Source: Microdochium bolleyi (lineage: Eukaryota > Ascomycota > Sordariomycetes > Xylariales > Microdochiaceae). From it: a DNA stretch of 64,000 nt. The translations under genes and the position numbers were made by a program. Positions within the stretch are counted from its first letter, which is position 1; every line of letters starts with the position of its first letter. Shown piece by piece: positions 11,801-21,939 of the stretch. The stretch is taken from contig KQ964247.1 of the NCBI GenBank assembly GCA_001566295.1, positions 1,860,001 through 1,924,000 on the forward strand, read 5' to 3'. Under the pieces are notes generated by a model. It saw only the letters and a program-made list of their open reading frames with translations. It did not search any database and was not told where the DNA came from.

Positions 11801-13119
11801 CCCTTGTCAGTGTGGCTAGCTCCTTGAGGCTTTAATAGCGAGGTAGGCGAGCCGTCTCGCCACCGCGACATTGTTGTCGTGTCTCGCGAGAGATTGCTCG
11901 TTCTGAGTGAAACGTCAGAACCAAACTTGTGATAATGTGAGAAGTTCAGAGGCACTACGGGAAACCGGGAACTTTCATCCAGGAACAGCTAGAGCTAAAT
12001 TAGAGCTCCAACTCGCTGATTTCCATGCGAATAAGAAATGTGTTTTTCCTTGACATGCCAGTGTTGATGGCGGTGGGCTTCGGGCCATTGAATCAGTTTA
12101 AACGCCAATATATCCCGGTTTCACATATGTTAGCAACGTGCAGGTGCTGTGCTGGAACATGTTCGCAATCGCCAAAGTAGTCTTGCCACCTCTCCGTGCC
12201 GGGAAGATGTGAATGAGCATCTCAATAACAATTATTGTCAACGTTTGTTCAGCAAAGGCACGGTCCAAGGATACTATCGGTCCGGAGGTTTCGGGGATCT
12301 CATATCCAGAGACTATGTCTTCTCAGTTTCAGCGTGATAGACTGTAGATATGAGAAGTGTGGCTAATTTCGTGCACATGAAACGGATCGCGTAGCAACGA
12401 ACATGACAGATAACTAGTTGGTGGCGAATCATACTGCACACTCTTGGGAGGCACCAAGAGGACCAGCCACAACTCAGCCCATTCTCGAGACGCCTGGAAC
12501 AATGACATGTGGTGGAGCACCAACACAGAAAAGTTGAATTACGTAGAACTTTGCTCTTCGTATCAGCAGACCAAGTGTACTAAAGCTAATGAACATTGGT
12601 ATTGAATTTTGTTACCGGCGGATTCTCCGTCGAGAGACCCTTCGGTCCACCGCTTTCACATATGCCTCCTATGACCATAAAGCCATAACAAATATTTTCC
12701 AAGCAATTTCACCATAGAGGCTGGTGTATAAATGATTGACGGCGCCATGGTAAATAGACACGCGTTCCCTAAAGCCGGGGGGCCGACACGTTATCCATTC
12801 TCAACACAAAACCTTCAACATGGTCAGAGAAGCACTCATCCACGAATAAGGGCAAATAGTTAATTCTTCCTCCCCTTCCCATAAAATGAGGGAGAATGTA
12901 ATCCCCGGATTCGCAAGTCGCAAGAGGTGCTCAGCTGACCAGCACCGGCACCATGTTCAGCTTACCCCTCACCCTGATCCGACCGGATGAAGGGCGAGGT
13001 ATCATCCGAGCGAATGCATACCACCACTCCGCACTCAGGACAACAGCAAGACGATGACTTCGCCTTCTTGACCCATAATCTGATCGCATGTGCCGCGTTC
13101 ACGGCCTTGCAGAAGAATG
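8825..13119. other. 4.3 kb gene-poor stretch
   Basis: No convincing gene on either strand. Frames of 60-176 codons occur but lack domains and splice logic. It contains poly-C tracts near 9330-9352 and 11607-11620, an imperfect direct repeat around 11466-11490 and 11508-11535 (CATCAC-GGGGAG-like cores), and an AT-richer part from about 11,900 to 12,950. A TATAAA at 12727-12732 lies about 390 bases before the kinase gene and could belong to its promoter. I saw no transposase, reverse transcriptase or terminal repeats. Confidence 0.5.
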
Positions 13120-14616
13120 GAGGTCAAACGGTCGCGCCCCGACTCGGCAATATCCCTCGACAGCTTCTTCGAGCGGCACAACCTCCCTTCCTCTGCGCGG
13201 GAACAATGCGATGAGTTCGCGCGGGCATGGATGTCTCAGTCCTCCACCGGGTCCGCTGGAGGGGATGAGAAGCAACGTGTAGTCCGTCCCGTCCCGTTCC
13301 AGGGATACTGCTCGTACACACTCTCTATCAAACACGCCACCAGAGACAACGAGGATACTCCTGATAGCAGCAGCCACGACGACGAGAGCGGGAGCGTGCT
13401 CATCCAGTTCCGACCCACGGCGCACGCCATCGACGTAGACACGGCAGCGGCCGCACGCCGCGTGTACGGGTCCCTGGCACCGGAGACCAAGATGATAGGG
13501 AAGCTGAGACTCAGAGACGGTCTCGAACTGGTGGCATACTCGCTCTCCATGATCCCTGGTATCTCACTGCTGGACCTCACGGCACGGGCGGTGCAGAGAA
13601 CACCGCGGCTCGAGGCTCCGAATGTACGGAGACCAGCTGCGCATCGGGAGAGACTCGTGCGGGACCTAGCACGGTTCTACGCCACGGGTCTGCGACGACC
13701 ACACGCCGAGAAGCCGTCGCAGCAACCACCCGGGCGCGGCCTCGTGGGGAGCTCCCTCCGCACCCGCCTGGAGACGATGCGCAGCTCGCTCCCGCCGCGC
13801 TTCCATCCGTTCATCGCATCCGCGCTGTACAATCTCGAAGATATCGAAAACAAACTGCCCTGGGTGCTCACGCACGGCGACCTCCTGCCCGCGAACATCA
13901 TGGTCTGCCCTGAAGAAGATTCCAGCGCGGGCGCGGGGGCGCTGACGGGCCTCATCGACTGGGCCGAGGCCGAGTACCTCCCCTTCGGTGTGGGGATGTA
14001 CGGGCTGGAGGAGGTCCTGGGTGAAGTCCAAGAACCTTCGTCATCATCACTAGTATCGCCACCGTCTGTGGACAAGGAACAACAACAGAGCCGAGCCCGA
14101 GGAGACCAGCCTGCCAGGAGACCGGGCTTCAAGTACTACGACGACGAGCCGCAGCTCCGCGCCCTCTTCTGGGCCGAGCTCGCCACCGCCGCCGCTGCCG
14201 TGCTTCGGCCCCCGATACCGGGAGCCGGCCACGACACACAGCAGCGGCGGCAGGATCGCGGGCAGATCCTGGACCTTGCAAGGACGGCGCAAGCTCTGGG
14301 CGTCCTGCTGTGGCACGGCATCGCGTTCGACGACGGTGCATTGGATCGCGGCTGCGAGGAGGGTTGCGATGACGGGGAGATCGCGAAGCTCGATTCGTTC
14401 TTCTTCTTCTCCTCCTCGTCCTCGTCCTCCTCCTCCCGTCATGGCTCATCTCCATCATCGCCGAACATCTCAGCCGCGCGGGATGGGCCCGGACGGTCAC
14501 TGAGAAGGAGGCAGGGAGGCGCGGGTGGCCGGATGTTGCGGACTGTTCAGGGCCTGCTGTCATTGAGGCTAGGTCGTCGTCGTCACGCGGGATATGTATC
14601 CCAAGGTGAAGGATGA
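13120..14616 (+). CDS. Aminoglycoside-phosphotransferase (APH)-fold kinase, substrate unknown
   Basis: Single-exon gene of the APH / choline-kinase-like family, which in fungi is large and mostly of unknown substrate. The catalytic loop is visible as THGDLLPANIMV (base Asp and metal-binding Asn), about residues 250-262. It is followed by the Mg-binding LIDWAEAEYLPFGVGMYGLE, about residues 277-296. A weakly conserved N-lobe precedes it with no obvious P-loop. Two low-complexity parts stand out: a Ser/Gln/Arg-rich insert before GFKYYDDEPQLRALFWAEL, and a run of four Phe and nine Ser near the C-terminus. I chose ATG 13120 (MEVKRSRPDS, 498 residues); ATG 13090 in the same frame is the alternative. 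A polyadenylation-like AATAAA follows at 14713-14718. It is not evidence of antibiotic resistance. Confidence 0.75.
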   Translation, partial: EVKRSRPDSAISLDSFFERHNLPSSAREQCDEFARAWMSQSSTGSAGGDEKQRVVRPVPFQGYCSYTLSIKHATRDNEDTPDSSSHDDESGSVLIQFRPTAHAIDVDTAAAARRVYGSLAPETKMIGKLRLRDGLELVAYSLSMIPGISLLDLTARAVQRTPRLEAPNVRRPAAHRERLVRDLARFYATGLRRPHAEKPSQQPPGRGLVGSSLRTRLETMRSSLPPRFHPFIASALYNLEDIENKLPWVLTHGDLLPANIMVCPEEDSSAGAGALTGLIDWAEAEYLPFGVGMYGLEEVLGEVQEPSSSSLVSPPSVDKEQQQSRARGDQPARRPGFKYYDDEPQLRALFWAELATAAAAVLRPPIPGAGHDTQQRRQDRGQILDLARTAQALGVLLWHGIAFDDGALDRGCEEGCDDGEIAKLDSFFFFSSSSSSSSSRHGSSPSSPNISAARDGPGRSLRRRQGGAGGRMLRTVQGLLSLRLGRRRHAGYVSQGEG

Positions 14617-14712
14617 CAAGGGAAATGGAGGGCGGCGTTCAGCGCCGGCCACGTGGTGAACTGATGTGGCTTCGACCTGTGCAACATCCAGTTGGAGCTA
14701 CCATAATGTACT

Positions 14713-14718
14713 AATAAA
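14713..14718 (+). terminator. AATAAA, possible poly(A) signal of the APH-like gene
   Basis: An AATAAA hexamer lies about 97 bases past the kinase stop codon, in the 380-base region (14617-14996) separating this gene from the convergent sphinganine hydroxylase. Nothing else is seen in that region. Confidence 0.35.
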
Positions 14719-14996
14719 ACGAGTGTAGGGTACACGGGGACGAGCAGCCGGACTGATGTTCTTAGGTTCATATATCATTAACCATTCGTCTTGTATTGTG
14801 GAAATGCAATACGAAGCACTGAACAGTGACTATTATAAGATTAAGCAAGTCTGTAGTTATCCAGTCGCGAGCTCTGGAGCGTGGCGTGTGTAGGGAAATG
14901 CAAAATCCATGGCTCCCATTGTCGTTCTGGAAGTCGAATTACATTAATCGCGTGATGGAACACCATCAAAGTTACAAAAATACAAGGCATACCCGA

Positions 14997-16191
14997 TCAG
15001 GTGGAGGCGGCCGGTGCCGAGCCCTCTGCCTCCGCCTTGAGAGCTTTCTCGGCATTCACGCGAGACCGCTCATATTTGAGAGCGGTGTCACCCTTCCACA
15101 TCGTGCCCAAGATGCGATCCCAGAAAGTGAAGTACGGCTGCGCAAAGTTGGTCTTGATTCCCCAGCTCTGGTGGTGGATATCGTGGTAGGCGGCATTGTT
15201 GCCGGAAATGTGCTGAAACGGGTCGAAGGGTAGAGAGTAGCCGCAGTGGTCGTCGACGGTCTTCATTGACGAGAATGCGAAGAAGAGCATGCCCTGACGC
15301 GTCGTCATAAGGGAGAGTTTGTAGGCAATGCCGGCACCGACAGTGTCGAGCAGGAAACCTTCGACTGGGTGGTTGTACAAAGCGCCGTACGCGTAGGGGA
15401 CGTATAGACGGTGGTGTCTCGAGTGAAGGGTCGCTACCGAGGGGGTCAGCACTTGTCAATTCGGGTAGCTTTGGCAACCAAGGCTGGGAACACTTACTGT
15501 ACAACCACTTGTTCATGTGCATAGCTCTGTGCAAGAAGTATTGCCATGTATCGAGGAAAACAGTGGCTACCAAGAATTGCAGACCAGGTATCACAACATT
15601 GTAAATGACCTTGGCGACGAAGAGCTCCCAAGCAGCGAAGGCAGGGACGGAGGCGGAGCCGTTGTCGGCAGCGAGGGATGTCGTCAGAAAAGGGTAGTGG
15701 CCTCCGGCGAGGACACCTGCGAGAAGCGGGTGGGACCCGGCCATGTTCTTTGACAGAGCAGCGGCATTAAGCCCGAGGAAGCTGAGCATGGAGGGCAGGG
15801 CTCGCTGGGCAAGGCGAACACGGGTGGCCCAGACGGCGACGTCGAACTCCTCGGTGCCGGTCATCTGCGGCGGGTCGGTCAAGCCCAGGACAATGGACAC
15901 GACAGCCTGGAGGACCTGCTGGAAGAGGACATCGCGAAGGACTTCGTAGCGTGTGACGCGGTTCCTCTGTGTAATCTCTGCAGGCGTGTGAAGGCGGTAC
16001 TGAGGCCAGAAGTCGTAGGTGTCGACGATGTGGAAGAAGATGGACATGATCCAGTACGAGAGGGTTGGCGCGAGCGTCAGAAGGTACAAGTCGGGCATGA
16101 AGGAGAGGACATCATTGCGGACGACAGCCGTGTAGGTCGGGAGGGGCGGCAGGTCGTAGGTCGACGTCGAGTTCAACGTCATTGTCGCCAT
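14997..16191 (-). CDS. sur2: Sphinganine C4-hydroxylase (fatty acid hydroxylase superfamily), SUR2-like
   Basis: Makes phytosphingosine from sphinganine in the ER membrane, part of fungal ceramide synthesis. Two exons: 16191-15498 and 15433-14997, intron 64 bases, 376 residues. The three histidine boxes of the di-iron site are present: HRAMH at the end of exon 1, HSRHH just after the junction, and HDIHH near the C-terminus. Several hydrophobic segments agree with a multi-pass membrane protein. The N-terminal DLPPLPTYT and the FHIVDTYDFWPQYRLHTPAE region are typical of SUR2. I chose the ATG at 16191 (MATMTLNST) because of its purine-flanked context; an in-frame ATG 27 bases upstream (16218) is possible. 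The C-terminal tail is Ala/Glu-rich. Confidence 0.92.
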
Positions 16192-18281
16192 GCCTGGCGC
16201 CGATGTGTACGATAGCACTCTGGATTGTGATTGATGCTGCGGCGTCAGGATGCGAAGCTGATGTGCAGGACGAGATCAAGGCGAAAGAGGCGAAAGAGCC
16301 GGGCGTTCCGGGTGGTGGCGGTCGGGGCCCGGTTCAGGAGATGCAGCGGGTTGAATGGGCGGCAGGGGTGGCGTCGAGGCGCGCGTCGAGGAGTGCAGAG
16401 TCTGATAGCTGGTGATGCACAGGTTGCGTGTTGTCGAGGGCGGGCTGGAAGGAGAGGTCGAAGTTGGCTGAGTGACAAGAGGGAGCGTGTGGGAGGAGCA
16501 GTGCAAAGGAGCGACGGTTGATGATGGCGGCCGAGAATTGGATGTTTGACCCTGGCCGAGCGCAAGGCAGAGATGACATGCTAGACTCAGCACCCGGACA
16601 CGGCCACTGACAGGCGCTGCATGCAGGCTCGATGGCGCGTTGCCACTGCCCAAAGAGGACCCGGGTGGCGCGACTCGCATAATGCCGTGCCCGACAGCTC
16701 CGTTGTCCGTCGTGCACCGTCAGGGGGGGTTCGCGGTACGTACCGAGACAGCGCTGCCTGCTAGCAAGGTACTTGGGCTGGCCAAAGAGACACCCAGGTT
16801 CTTGCGGGACAAACGACAGCCAGCTTGTACCTCCCTAGCTCATCCGCACAAACATCAACTTGTCACTCCATACAGTCTGTGGTCTGCTCTCGGGCTCGGC
16901 ATCCGCCATGATTTGTCAGGGGCCCCTTTTCCAATTTCGCTTCTTCATGGTCCGGTCTCTTACGATTTTTACTTCTCGAGGTAGATTGAACCGGCTCGCG
17001 CCCCAATGGATCAAGCCTGGAATGCATCACGCTACACCAGACTGACAATCGCATGACACCAGTAACAACCCACCTCTTGACATCAGGCAGCAGACACTTC
17101 CCTTCCTGGCCCCCCATATGGCCACCAGCCACGCCTGCGAAAGTCCGCACATCCCATTTTGCCACTCCGTGTACCAGTCGGGCCCCGGAGCTTGCAATCT
17201 GCCACTCCGAGAGCTAACCGTAGCTCGGCAACTCGCCTGCAGCTAGCAAAGCCGACCTGAGACGGGCCTCTGCTTCGGCAAGAACAGCACCAGAATTCAT
17301 GGGAAAACAAGCAGATCTATCGACTTGGAAAAGAATCATCGGCCCCATTCCGCAATTGATGGCCGCAACTAAGTGGGCTCAAAACATGGACCCCCCTGTC
17401 CCGAGGTGTTGTGGGTAGGTATCCGTACTTCGTGGCTATTTGGACTCGATTTCGATGTGCAATGTGCTTCAAGCCTCAACTTACAACGTCAGCCATCGTC
17501 GAGGAAAGCATATCTGTCCGTGACTTCTAGCGGGTACGGAGAGCACCTTCAAAGCCATGCACAGCCATCATGCTGCTTTCCTGGTTGTATTGCAAGTGCC
17601 CATTGAGGTCGTGCCCAGGCCAGTATGCCCTGCTGTTGGAGGCATGCGTGTCAGCCTTCATCGTAGGCTTCTTCGCAGGAGGTCGACCAGGCTGCCAATG
17701 GCGATGTTGGCCCCCACCAGGCGAACCCCTACACTGCTCAGATGCTGTGCTGGCCGTCATGAGAGTGAACGCCTTGGTTCCTCCAGGCGACTTTGGCTTT
17801 CACTTGGGCTGCTAGGGGCCTCGACCAGAGCTCCCTTCTCTGTTTTCTCATCCGGTCGACTATCGACCCAATCTCCTGCCGCGCTGCCGTGCAAAGTCTC
17901 AAGTTCCAGCTCACTTGATATGCAGGCTGAAGTATACGATAACGGCAGCGAGTGGGCTGCAGCGTGCAAGCAGGTTGCACATTGACCGTGGCATCATGTG
18001 CCGCCACGCTGCACGTCGTCAGCCTGGGGGGGCTTCAATGGACACATGAACACTGGTTATGATGCTCATAATTGCCTATGGCGTTTCTAAGCGCTCTCGT
18101 CGGCGTCGCTCGTCCAATTGTGCACATAAAATTTACATGAATTACATGAAGCTGAGAATCGTCCATAAGGATGAAAGGACGACCGTGATACTTCAGCTTC
18201 GATCAACTTACCCTAGCCGCGGTATTCTTCTTAAAGGCCTGCCCTTCGTCACCACGGCATCGCTTCGCCGTATCTCTGGCA
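16192..18281. other. Intergenic, no gene seen
   Basis: 2.1 kb between the hydroxylase start and the P450 relic. The part next to the hydroxylase (to about 16,700) is probably its promoter and leader. The remainder has scattered frames up to 142 codons with no domain. I see no repeat or transposon. Confidence 0.5.
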
Positions 18282-20081
18282 ATGGCTTACTCTTTGCTTC
18301 TGCTGGTAGCAGGCGCAGCTCTCGGCGGCTTTGTCCTCGTAGCCTCGTGGCGGTTCTACGTACAAACGTTCGAGAAATGGCAGTCAACAGATTCCCCGAC
18401 CGAGCTGCCTAATTTGGGCCACTAGCCGAGGATGCTCTTTGAGGGACATCACTTTTGGAACAAACTTCAGCAAGTGAAGACTTCTAGACTTTTTCTCTCT
18501 GGCAAAGAACAACGTGATATGACCCCCCGCCCACGTATGGTGAACAACTACTACGAGCCTGTGCAAACGACGCGCTCAAAGGCAGTGACAGCAAAGCCGG
18601 AAGTGATGCTTCGATAGTGACCCTGCCTATACCGTTCAGCCGGCAGCAGATGTACATCGTCACACGGCCGTCGGCAAGCCTCACGCGGCAGATCTTTGCC
18701 GTCCGGTCGCTCCGGCTCGTGCCCGTGCTGGCGCACCTCATCTCCTCATGGGTGCCTATCTCCCGCCAGGCGTCCGCGGCTCTCCTCGAGCTCGTGCCCC
18801 GCTAGCTCAGAAGCATCCCGTCGACCCTGTCTGCCGGCTTTTCTGGGCACGCGTGGGACTGGTGCTCTGATCCAAAAGTCCGAGATGCCTATTGGTACGT
18901 TTTTTCTCGCTTCATCCTGTGTGTCCGCGCGTGGTTGGGAATAGATCCTCGCTTTCACCATGTCTCATCAAAACACTCGGTGAAAATACCAGTGCTAGTT
19001 TCCGACTTACATGTGTCCCCAGGAACTACGAGTGGGCCATTACGCATTTCGCAGTCAGCCCAGCAACGGCCATGACGGCACCGGAGAGCTCCAAGGCGAG
19101 GGAGTACCTGGTGGAGGCACTGGAAGAATGGATAGTGCAACTGCGAGACGAACCTCGCGCTGCTGAAGCCCTTTCGCCGTTCGCACGATCGCTCTTCGCC
19201 TTAACCAACAAGCAAGGTTGGTCAGCAAGGGACAAGGCCTGCATGGCAATCATCATGCTGCGGGCGACGGTTTCCAACGAGGCACCCACTATCATTTGGA
19301 TGTTCTTTTACGTTTTCTCGAAACCGGAGACTCTGGCTCGGCCCAGGCAAGAAGTGTAGGACTTTCTCTTGTCCAACAAGTGCCGTCGCCGAAAAGGACG
19401 CTTCAGTCCCAGGGCAGGAACACCTTCCCCATGAACCGTGCGATATGGATTGGGCCAGCATCAGAGCAGGATGCCCGTTGCTCGTATCGTGTCTCAAGGA
19501 TACACAAAGACTGACCACAGTTGGCATTCTAGTCCGGATTGTCCTTGAAGATACATTACTCGCCGATGACACAGGCCGCGAGTACCTGCTGAAGAAGAAC
19601 AACATCGCCGCGCTGCCACTGCCTCTGGCTCATACGGGCGCTGAAATTTGGGGAGACAATAGCCAGACCTTTGCTGCCGATAGGTTTCTCAAAGAAGATG
19701 TTCCGCAAGACTCACACTTACCTTTTGGTTCGGGACGAGATGTCTGCCCGGTAAGCACTGCTCTTCCCGGTGGTCCATCTATTCAACTTGATCAACACGT
19801 TCCCGTTTCATAGCCAAACAGCCGACATGAGGTTATCCTTTTCCCGCTAGGGACGGACAATGGCATCCAACACAATGCTCTGGATCATGCTAGTTTTCAT
19901 TCTAGGAATCGACGTCGAGTCCGTGGACGGAGAACCACTCGAGATGCCGGAGAGTGGTCCCTTCCCGCTCGCTCATTTGATGTGGAGGGTGCCCATGAGC
20001 ACAACCCAGAAGGTCCGAATCACACAGCGAGACGGATGGAACGGGATGAAGGAACGCCTGTGGGTACCTGAGGTTGTGTAG
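18282..20081 (+). pseudogene. Decayed cytochrome P450 (CYP) gene
   Basis: Pieces of a fungal P450 lie in order but in different frames and are broken by stops. ATG 18282 begins a good membrane anchor (MAYSLLLLVAGAALGGFVLVASW) that ends at a TAG at 18423. MYIVTRPS appears at about 18650. An I-helix-like ATVSNEAPTIIWMFFYVFSKPE ends in a stop at about 19359. A K-helix to heme part (DTLLADDTGREYLLKKN, HTGAEIWGD, then HLPFGSGRDVCP) is followed by a GT-AG intron. HEVILF then resumes, and a +1 shift leads to a typical tail, IDVESVDGEPLEMP, at about 19914. The glycine normally after the heme-ligand Cys-Pro is missing. The K-helix ExxR is not evident. Family resemblance is to fungal CYP7/8-like oxygenases, an inference. 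Unusual splicing could rescue some breaks, but not all that I see. Confidence 0.7.
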
Positions 20082-20743
20082 CCATATCCGCTGTCCTGAT
20101 GGACAATCCCGTGCGTGATACGAGTTGGAAGGGAGAGAGCTTAAGCCAAGTGGCAAGCTTTGTCGTTGATAGAGACCTAGGTATGACTTGAACGATATTA
20201 GGATATTGAGCCGTCCAAAACGATAATCGCCGTCGTCGCCGGTTTGCAGATTCTCAAAGGGTGGGTTTGGTGGTGAGCTTGCGCCGTGTCAAGCTGTCGA
20301 ATGGCGAAGAGCAGTCCGGCGGCGCCATCGCTCCGCTGCGGGTGCCAGGGTTGAGCTGTCCATGGGTACTGCCGTGTCAAAGACTGCACTATGCTTTGCA
20401 CATGGGCCTGCAAGAAGGCGGCCATTGGGCAAGGAGAAGGCTCCTCAGCCCCATCGCATTGATCTTTCGGGAAGCAGCCTCGACAGCTCCGGCTGAGCCT
20501 ATGGGAAAGTGGTGGTGTTGTAGGAGACCCCGCCCCATCCACAGAGTCCACTTTCACGGGCGAGGCAAGCCTGCCCCTCATTCCGACCTGCTAATTTTTA
20601 TTCGTCCCCTCTTCTCCCGCCTTGGACTGCTGGCGCCTGGGAAAATATCAACTGCCCGCTCCTCTTCCCTCAGCTTGCCTTACAACCTACCCACTCTTCC
20701 TTCTTCATCGGTCTTTTCGTGATATCTCAAAACCACCGCCACC
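20082..20743. promoter_or_regulatory. Promoter and leader region of the TCTP gene
   Basis: 660 bases without a gene. The last 150 bases before the TCTP start are strongly pyrimidine-rich (tctt/cctc runs), as is common in leaders of highly expressed fungal genes. I see no clear TATA box. Confidence 0.4.
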
Positions 20744-21547
20744 ATGATTATCTACAAGGTATGCAGCCTCTGAGCCCACAGCGACACGACGGGCCGTCGA
20801 GTCCTTTTCTCCACGACGACCCCGCTTTGCTAATCGTCCTTGTTCGGTTCGATATAGGACTCTGTTCTCGAGCTGCTGGGCAACACCGGCGATGAGCTCA
20901 TCTCCGACTCGTTCGACCTCAAGGAGGTCGATGGCGTCGCCTACGAGGCTGACTGCGCCATGATTGAGATCGGCGCCGTCGCTGTCGGTAAGTTCGCCCT
21001 GTCTGCGATGCCCTGCGACCTTGAGAAATATCGACACATGTCTGACCTCTCATACTCAACACACAGACACTGGCGCCAACGCCTCCGCCGAGGAGGCTGA
21101 GGAGGGTCTCGAGGACTCTGCCGAGAAGGTCAACAACATTGTCCACTCTTTCCGCCTCCAGCCGACCTCATTCGACAAGAAGAGCTACATGGTCTACCTC
21201 AAGGAGTACATGGGCAACGCCAAGAAGGCCCTCGCTGCCAAGGGCGCCTCCGAGGAGGAGGTCAAGGACTTCCAGACCAAGGCCAACGGCTTTGCCAAGA
21301 AGATCCTTGGCAACTTCAAGGACTACGAGTTCTACATCGGCGAGAGCATGAACCCTGATGGAATGTATGTGAACACGAACATGGCAAGAGTGGCTATCCC
21401 GTGGCACTCAGAATACCGCCTGGGATCTATCGTTATTGCCATTGTACTGACACAGATAATAGGGTTGTCCTTCTCAACTACCGCGAGGATGGTGTCACCC
21501 CCTATATGACTTTCTGGAAGCACGGCCTTACCGAGATGAAGGTTTAA
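20744..21547 (+). CDS. Translationally controlled tumour protein homologue (TCTP / Tma19)
   Basis: Conserved eukaryotic cytosolic protein linked to translation, microtubules and stress; yeast Tma19 associates with ribosomes. Four exons: 20744-20758, 20858-20987, 21067-21364 and 21463-21547. All phases agree and the product is 175 residues, the usual size. The start MIIYKDSVLELLGNTGDELISDS is formed by a 15-base first exon. Signature regions are IGESMNPDGM, completed across the last intron, followed by VVLLNYREDGVTPYMTFWKHGL. The start lies in a CCACC-ATG context. The coding strand uses C-ending codons heavily, consistent with high expression. Confidence 0.95.
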
Positions 21548-21939
21548 GAACCTGTTTCTGGGAAAGGAGGGGGAGGGTCCTGAAGATATACCACGAAGCC
21601 CATGATCAATGTCACGTTCCCTTTGTATCATGCGGATTGCCGGAGGAGAAAGCAAAGAATCATCTACCACGATCTTGATGCGTAGAAGAAAGCGCGATTA
21701 TACCGTTTCGGCAAATTCCGCAGCATCTGTTCGCAACTTTCGCTGAACGACTGCAGGCCAAGCTCTGGTTAGATTCAAAAGTCTATTGAGCCAAGAATAA
21801 AAGACAAGGACGAGGGAATGAAGTAAACCCAATGCCACATTCTGAACAGTGATACTTCTGGGATCCACGGGAACTCCCGCTCTCGTAACGCCGGCCAACT
21901 GTAGATGTACCGTGACGCTGCTCGCTTGGTATTCAAAAA
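21548..21939. other. Convergent 3' region, no gene seen
   Basis: 392 bases between the stop codons of TCTP (plus) and the proline-rich gene (minus). It has an AATAAA at 21796-21801 on the plus strand, which could serve TCTP. Nothing else is seen. Confidence 0.4.

Noticed and set aside
13120..14616. Reading the APH-fold gene as an antibiotic-resistance gene
   Set aside because: The fold is shared with many fungal kinases of unknown substrate; only catalytic-loop motifs are shared, and the N-lobe is divergent.
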